From contig SCFE01000069.1 in the NCBI GenBank assembly GCA_004352715.1, positions 1,866,364-1,930,363 of the forward strand: DNA of 64,000 bases, written 5' to 3'. A model generated the notes under the pieces. The model did not search any database and was not told the origin of the DNA. It saw only the letters and a program-made list of their open reading frames with translations. The DNA is from Hofstenia miamia. Its lineage: Eukaryota > Xenacoelomorpha > Acoela. Shown here piece after piece: positions 59,564-64,000 of this stretch (its first letter is position 1; the number at the start of each line of letters is the position of its first letter). Position numbers and translations under genes: made by a program.

Positions 59564-59807
59564 CAGGGTATCTTAGAAACTCGAACTCAAACGAGAAATT
59601 ATTACAACTCGAACGTAAACTCGATTGAAAATCCACTTAAAAATCCTGCAAAAATTGAATTATTTTAAATTTCAGTTTCTTTATCAATCACAAATAATTA
59701 TTTTTAGACTATAAAGTTTAGAATCATTGTTCTTTACTTTAAAAAACTCCGAATTAGAAACATGGAATTTTCTTCAAAAAATAATCAAACTCGATTCGAA
59801 AACCCTG
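59564..59807. mobile_element. Candidate hAT-like MITE (E2 copy)
   Basis: Mirror of 50084-50327, 244 bp, CAGGGTATCTTAGAAACTCG at one end and ...TCGAAAACCCTG at the other. Confidence 0.45.
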
Positions 59808-60198
59808 GACAACAGGTTTTCAAATATGATTTTTTTTTATTTTAAAAAAGTAGGGAAATTCCATGCAAAAACATTTGTCAATTATTTCGATCTTTGAATA
59901 TTGACCATATTTTACAAATTCAAGTATGAATTTTTACTTTGATTTGTTTAACTAAGTTTTATTTGCGCAATTTAGTACTAAGTTTCATAAAATATGAAAT
60001 GCAATGATTGTTACTGAAGATTTTGTAACATCCTGTAGGGAAAGTGGAAATGACTAAGGATATCATTAATTTGAAAACTGTGCATCTTTCAAATTGCATG
60101 GTTCAAATTTGCAAATTTTAGAAGTAGGCTGATGTCTAAGAAAATTCATTGTGTTTTATCACTAGGATGTTGCTATTTTGACTAAATATAATTTTCTT

Positions 60199-60204
<6 letters not shown>

Positions 60205-60239
<35 letters not shown>
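60205..60239. repeat. (TA)n microsatellite in E2
   Basis: About 35 bp of TA. Confidence 0.97.
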
Positions 60240-60240
<1 letters not shown>

Positions 60241-60688
60241 GGCTTTTTAGTATGTTAAAATTTTTCAGGTTAGGTTCACATCCATGTATATATATATATT
60301 TCAAATTTTAGATGTTCTCTTATATGTTCCTTTGACCGAGTTTCTAAATGCCTTCTAGTATGAATAAACGAAACCAGAAGACAATGAAATGGGTATATAT
60401 AATGGGCATATATATGGGGTATATATAAAATCCAAGTTGTTGAAATGTTGAAATTATATTTCTTGATTTTATTGCAAAACCAAAAAGGAATTGATGGTGT
60501 CATTCTTTTAATCATTTAATTGTATTGACTCTTATTAATATTATAATTAGTAGTCTTATATTAAATTTTATGAGTGGTCCCTGAAGTTTATTTCCATTTC
60601 AATCTTCTGTACGAATTGTTCATTGTAATACTGTGTGCTTATTAGTTATTGATTTTTTAGAGAATTCAATGTTTTTATATTCATTTAG

Positions 60689-61186
60689 GTCATATATTGG
60701 TATACTACTCTGAAATTTGCTGCAATTGTCCTCTGTCATTACAAATTGAAACCCTATCCAACTATACCTTGTATGGCGCTACTATTAGAATACCATGTAA
60801 TATAAAAGTTGACTTACTCAATATGCTCGATTTTGATAACGATGGTTTCAGTAAGATTTATATTAAAGTTGATTCCTGCAGCATCTGGACAGTGGAAAAT
60901 TCATTTTATATAAGAGTGAAGAAAGTAAATGGAAACATTGAATTTACAGATTATGTGTATAATAGTTCTGCCCCAACTGTTCTTCCTGAAGTATACAAAA
61001 ATCTTGGGTTAATTTCGAATGACACCTGCGATTTACGATTTACAAATGTCGATATTCTGAAATTTGGTGATAAATTAAATCCTCCCAATCAATACTGCCC
61101 TTTTGCAAATTTTGTGTTCTTCAAGGAGATAAGCAATGGTCACGCTTGTTCCTTAGCTGACAGAGTGAGCATAAAAGTTCATGAAG
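60689..61186 (+). CDS. V-like N-terminal exon of the Ig receptor (E2 copy, unbroken)
   Basis: 498 nt after acceptor attcatttag and before donor gtacgt, phase 1 both sides (166 residues). It reads HILVYYSEICCNCPLSL, then IETLSNYTLYGATIRIPC, later VENSFYIRVKKVNG. After that come DTCDLRFTNVDILKFGD, QYCPFANFVF and CSLADRVSIKVHE. The block Cys-x-Leu-Arg-Phe-x-x-Val...Gly-Asp...Tyr-Cys resembles the E-F strands of V-set Ig domains; there are N-glycosylation sites (SNYT, YNSS, SNDT). Its donor phase fits Ig-A of D1/D2. No receptor exon follows on the plus strand in the window, since a LINE begins at about 61.6 kb, so this copy may be cut off. The homologous E1 exon has lost its first 44 codons to a mariner fragment. 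Confidence 0.6.
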
Positions 61187-61513
61187 GTACGTATAATATA
61201 GCTATCTACAAAATTATAAAAGTTTCAGACATCAATTCAGTTTGATATGTAATATATATGAAAATATGGATTGCCTCCTACAAATTTCTTCATAAAAATT
61301 TAGATTCTTATTCCATTCAATTACATGCATAATATGCGTAAAAATAGGTGTATCAAATTTTGTGTTTTTTATCATAGATTTATTTAAACTTAGTAGTGTT
61401 TTTTCATTATCTAATTCTCATTCAGAATATATTGGGAAAATAATCAAACTTATATTTACAGTTTATAATATTTGTTTGATTAATGTCTTTTAAATATATA
61501 AGCATAGCTGTAC

Positions 61514-61516
<3 letters not shown>

Positions 61517-61548
<32 letters not shown>
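61517..61548. repeat. (TA)n microsatellite at E2/LINE border
   Basis: About 32 bp of TA. E1 ends in the matching tract at 48342-48364. Confidence 0.97.
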
Positions 61549-61551
<3 letters not shown>

Positions 61552-61599
61552 ATAAAAATTTATTGTACCGCAAAGTGGTGTATGTAAATAAATTTATGC

Positions 61600-63700
61600 A
61601 GAGAAAAATATGAACAAAATTAGAGAAACTGGTGATAGTAGGCGCAGGTGCAGAATGGGAAGAAATCGCATTTATAATGAAGACCAAATTGAGATAAGCA
61701 AGAAAGAAGAAATGAGCGGAGCTGATTTTTAAAAATTCGAGGGTTAGACCAAAGATCAATTCCTAGATTTGAGATAATGAAGTTAGCAAGACGGATAATA
61801 CGATAGAAATAATTATGAGAACAAGTTGATTTACAAATGCGAGGCAGATGAAACAAGGCATTAGAAGAAGAACGAGAATTATATGTAGGATTTGAGAATT
61901 TAAGAAAATTGGAAAAATCGAAGTAATAAATGTCGAGAAATATTTTCTTAAAAAAAGTGAGATCTAGAAATTTGAGGTACAGGGAAATTGGCAAAAGTCT
62001 AGTCTTTAGAAGAATTTTTAGGTAAGCTTGCATAGAAGAGAAGATCCAGTGAAGGGCACAATGCAAGAGCCTGTCAAGTTTAATAGAAGAGGAATTTAGA
62101 TACCAGCATTGGGAATTATAGCAGAGAGTGGAGAGACAATATGATTTGAAGAGAACTAATTTTGAAAGAGAATTAAGTGAACTCGGCAGTGATGACATAA
62201 TGAAATAGAAAAAAGAGGAGAACTTCTTAGTTTTTAATGAAACGTGTTTTTACAATGAAAGTAAGGATGAAATTTTTACACCAAGATCACGGACATTTGG
62301 GTTAAAATGAATCAGAGTATTATTTAGATAGATAACAGAAGGTAAGAACGTTTTAGAGGAAGAGAAAAGAAGAACTTCTGTTTTGGAGATATTGAATGGA
62401 AGCCCATTAGTAGAGTTCAGCCTGAACAATGCTTGACTGTAAACTATTCAAAACAGAAGGGAAAATGCGTGTGTCATCAGCATATAGCATGCAATCAGAA
62501 TTAGAGTCACAAACGTTCGGCATAAAATCATTGATGAATATTGTGAAGAGAAGGGGCCCACAAATTTAATCTTGAAATACACCAAAAGTAACAAGACGTT
62601 TATCAGAAAATATCAAGTTGATGCAAAATAACTGATTTCTGTCAGAAAGATAATCGGAGATGAGAGGTTTGAAAGAAGAGTCAATACCAAGTTTCGAACA
62701 GTTTGCTCAGCAAGATACAATGGGGAAAGTTATCAAAACTTTTTGAAAGTCAAGATAGACGCAAAAAGGGGAACATTGTGATCAAAGTGAGAATAGATAC
62801 TTTCGAGGAAACGAGAAGGGAGAATGCAGTAGATTTATGCGACATAAATCCATACTGAGATTTTGATATCAGTGGACGAAGGATAGGAAAAGGAAAAATA
62901 GCGTTAAATATAACTCTTTCAAACGTTAGTAATAGCTGAGAAAGAATAGAAATTGGCCTTTTTGAAAATAGGAACAACTGAGGCAGTTTTCCACATTTTA
63001 GGGAATGTAGATGTCAGGAGGAAAGAACGAAAAAGATGGAACAAAAGGGTCAGCAAGGGAGGACGCCATATTTTTAATAAGAGAAGAGAACAATTGATCA
63101 AATGGAATGGAATGAGACTTCAGAGACGAAAGGATTTTAAATAATGTATGTGGAGAGAAAGAAGTGAAAATGATTTTAGATATATTTAAAGATTCTGAAT
63201 TTGAAGAATGTAAATTATTGGAAAAGCTATTGGGAGAGAAAACGGAGGAAAAAAACTATTCTTTGAAAAGGTTAGAAACACTTCTGGGTGAATGAGCAAC
63301 TTTGCCATTAAATTCAAGTCTAGAGGGAATATATTTGCTTTTAGAAAGTGATTTGATCAGATGTGCAAAGCATTGAGAGAAATATTTGAAGAAAACGAGT
63401 GAAGGAAGGAAACTTTATCAAGTTCAATTGAGTCGGATAATTCAGATGATATATGTGTGAGACAATTCTGTAAGTATGGTATTCCGGAAGGTTGAGCAGA
63501 AAGGCGCTGAAGGAACTTGAGCTGTGAATATAAACGGAATGGGAAGAGTAAAAGAAAGGTAGATTTTGACGACGCCAACTTTTGCGTGGCATAAAAAGAG
63601 AACGTCCATGAGAGATAAAGGTGCAAATAGATTTAACAAATCATGAGGAGGGAAAACAGTTCCTTTTATCCCCAATTGTGCAGATATAGGACGGCCTTAA
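61600..63700 (-). pseudogene. LINE (non-LTR retrotransposon) ORF2, decayed
   Basis: Minus-strand RT polyprotein in several frames. From the N-terminal side: FPKMWKTASVVPIFKKANF (63040-62985), RPISILSQLLLTFERVIF and SQYGFMSHKSTAFSLL (62955-62820). Next is GPLLFTIFINDFMP (about 62560-62520). The catalytic YADD is at 62473-62484 within MLYADDTRIF, followed by GLPFNISKTEVLLF. The C-terminal part is an open frame at 61620-62198 (LFKSYCLSTLCYNSQCW to FKNQLRSFLLS). Stops, including one just before GPLL, show decay. The layout fits a Jockey/CR1/I-type element. The endonuclease part is not recognisable before the window's end. Confidence 0.85.
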
Positions 63701-64000
63701 ACTGTGCAAGTTTTAGGAGTGGCGTCGCTAAGGGGTTGCTGTCTTTGCTCCCCACCAAACCTCCAAATGACAATAAAAAATCATTTTAAGAAAAATTTGA
63801 ACAAATTTGTTCAACGAGTTTGGAATTGGTAGCTTTCTGGGGACAAAACATATCAAAATAACAAAACAATTATATAAACATAGCAAAAAAATTGGATGAC
63901 AAAAGTAGAAAAATTATAATAAACAATTTTAGACAATTTTGGAATCCCAATATTTATGCAGGTATAGAATTTAGAAAAATGTACATGGTTGCACCAAGAA
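63701..64000. other. Right end of window, nothing recognised
   Basis: Contains a GC-richer phrase around 63720-63765, with no frame or repeat that I can identify. It may be upstream LINE sequence. Confidence 0.4.

Larger units (their letters stand above)
57630..61516 (+). repeat. Inverted duplication block E2
   Basis: Plus-strand copy of E1, carrying the unbroken V-like exon. 57690-58530, 59051-59563 and 59808-60688 hold no gene that I can support; a signal-peptide exon was looked for and not found. Confidence 0.92.

Noticed and set aside
1-64000. tRNA, rRNA, CRISPR arrays
   Set aside because: None seen. The only regular short repeats are TA microsatellites and the tandem units listed.

Overview
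This is an AT-rich (TA)n-laden piece of an animal (metazoan) genome. It is not bacterial: genes are split into small exons with GT/AG borders, and the mobile elements are mariner, Tc1, hAT-type MITE, LINE and Penelope-like. I cannot name the species. The host genes look like a clustered, rapidly duplicating family of cell-surface receptors with Ig-like ectodomains and tyrosine-bearing tails, comparable in layout (not shown to be orthologous) to invertebrate allorecognition or immune receptor clusters. One intron is only 39 bp.

Layout. The window is a mosaic of near-identical segmental copies, which I call A to E. A1 (1-11322) and A2 (28285-37430) are direct copies carrying receptor tail exons on the minus strand. 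B copies (B1 11402-13396 minus; B2 18018-20032, B3 24441-26390, B4 53196-53690 and B5 53960-54430 plus) carry another receptor tail that ends in a highly conserved terminal exon. C1 (20093-23354) and C2 (54454-57344) carry an unrecognised single-exon gene; it is open in C1 and frameshifted in C2. D1 (37431-41841) and D2 (43172-47341) carry Ig exons, a transmembrane exon (D1 only) and a first tail exon, minus strand. E1 (48342-52195, minus) and E2 (57630-61516, plus) are inverted copies carrying the N-terminal V-like exon. Five N gaps (four of exactly 1000) and many junctions at TA repeats mean part of this could be haplotype duplication or mis-scaffolding.

Receptor model. All exon borders I could place are phase 1, so exons behave as interchangeable cassettes: V-like (E), Ig-A, Ig-B, Ig/FN3-like, TM, then mini-exons that each encode one motif of the form (D/K/E)EN-x-Y-(A/T)-x-x, then a terminal exon (A-type ends TPLPF, B-type ends KEKPY). 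The D1-A2 path gives a membrane receptor, except for a one-base frameshift in D1 Ig-A. The E1-D2 path gives a different product: a mariner insertion and deletion replaced the start of the V-like exon, so a transposase helix-turn-helix domain is fused in frame to the receptor ectodomain, and a 137-bp deletion removed the TM segment. The spliced frame stays open for a predicted 468 residues.

Mobile elements: one apparently intact mariner (15301-16645); two dead Tc1 copies plus one fragment; a Tc1-like remnant and a 244-bp hAT-like MITE in both E copies; decayed LINEs in A1, A2 and 61.6-63.7 kb; a Penelope-like GIY-YIG fragment at 26.6-27.3 kb.
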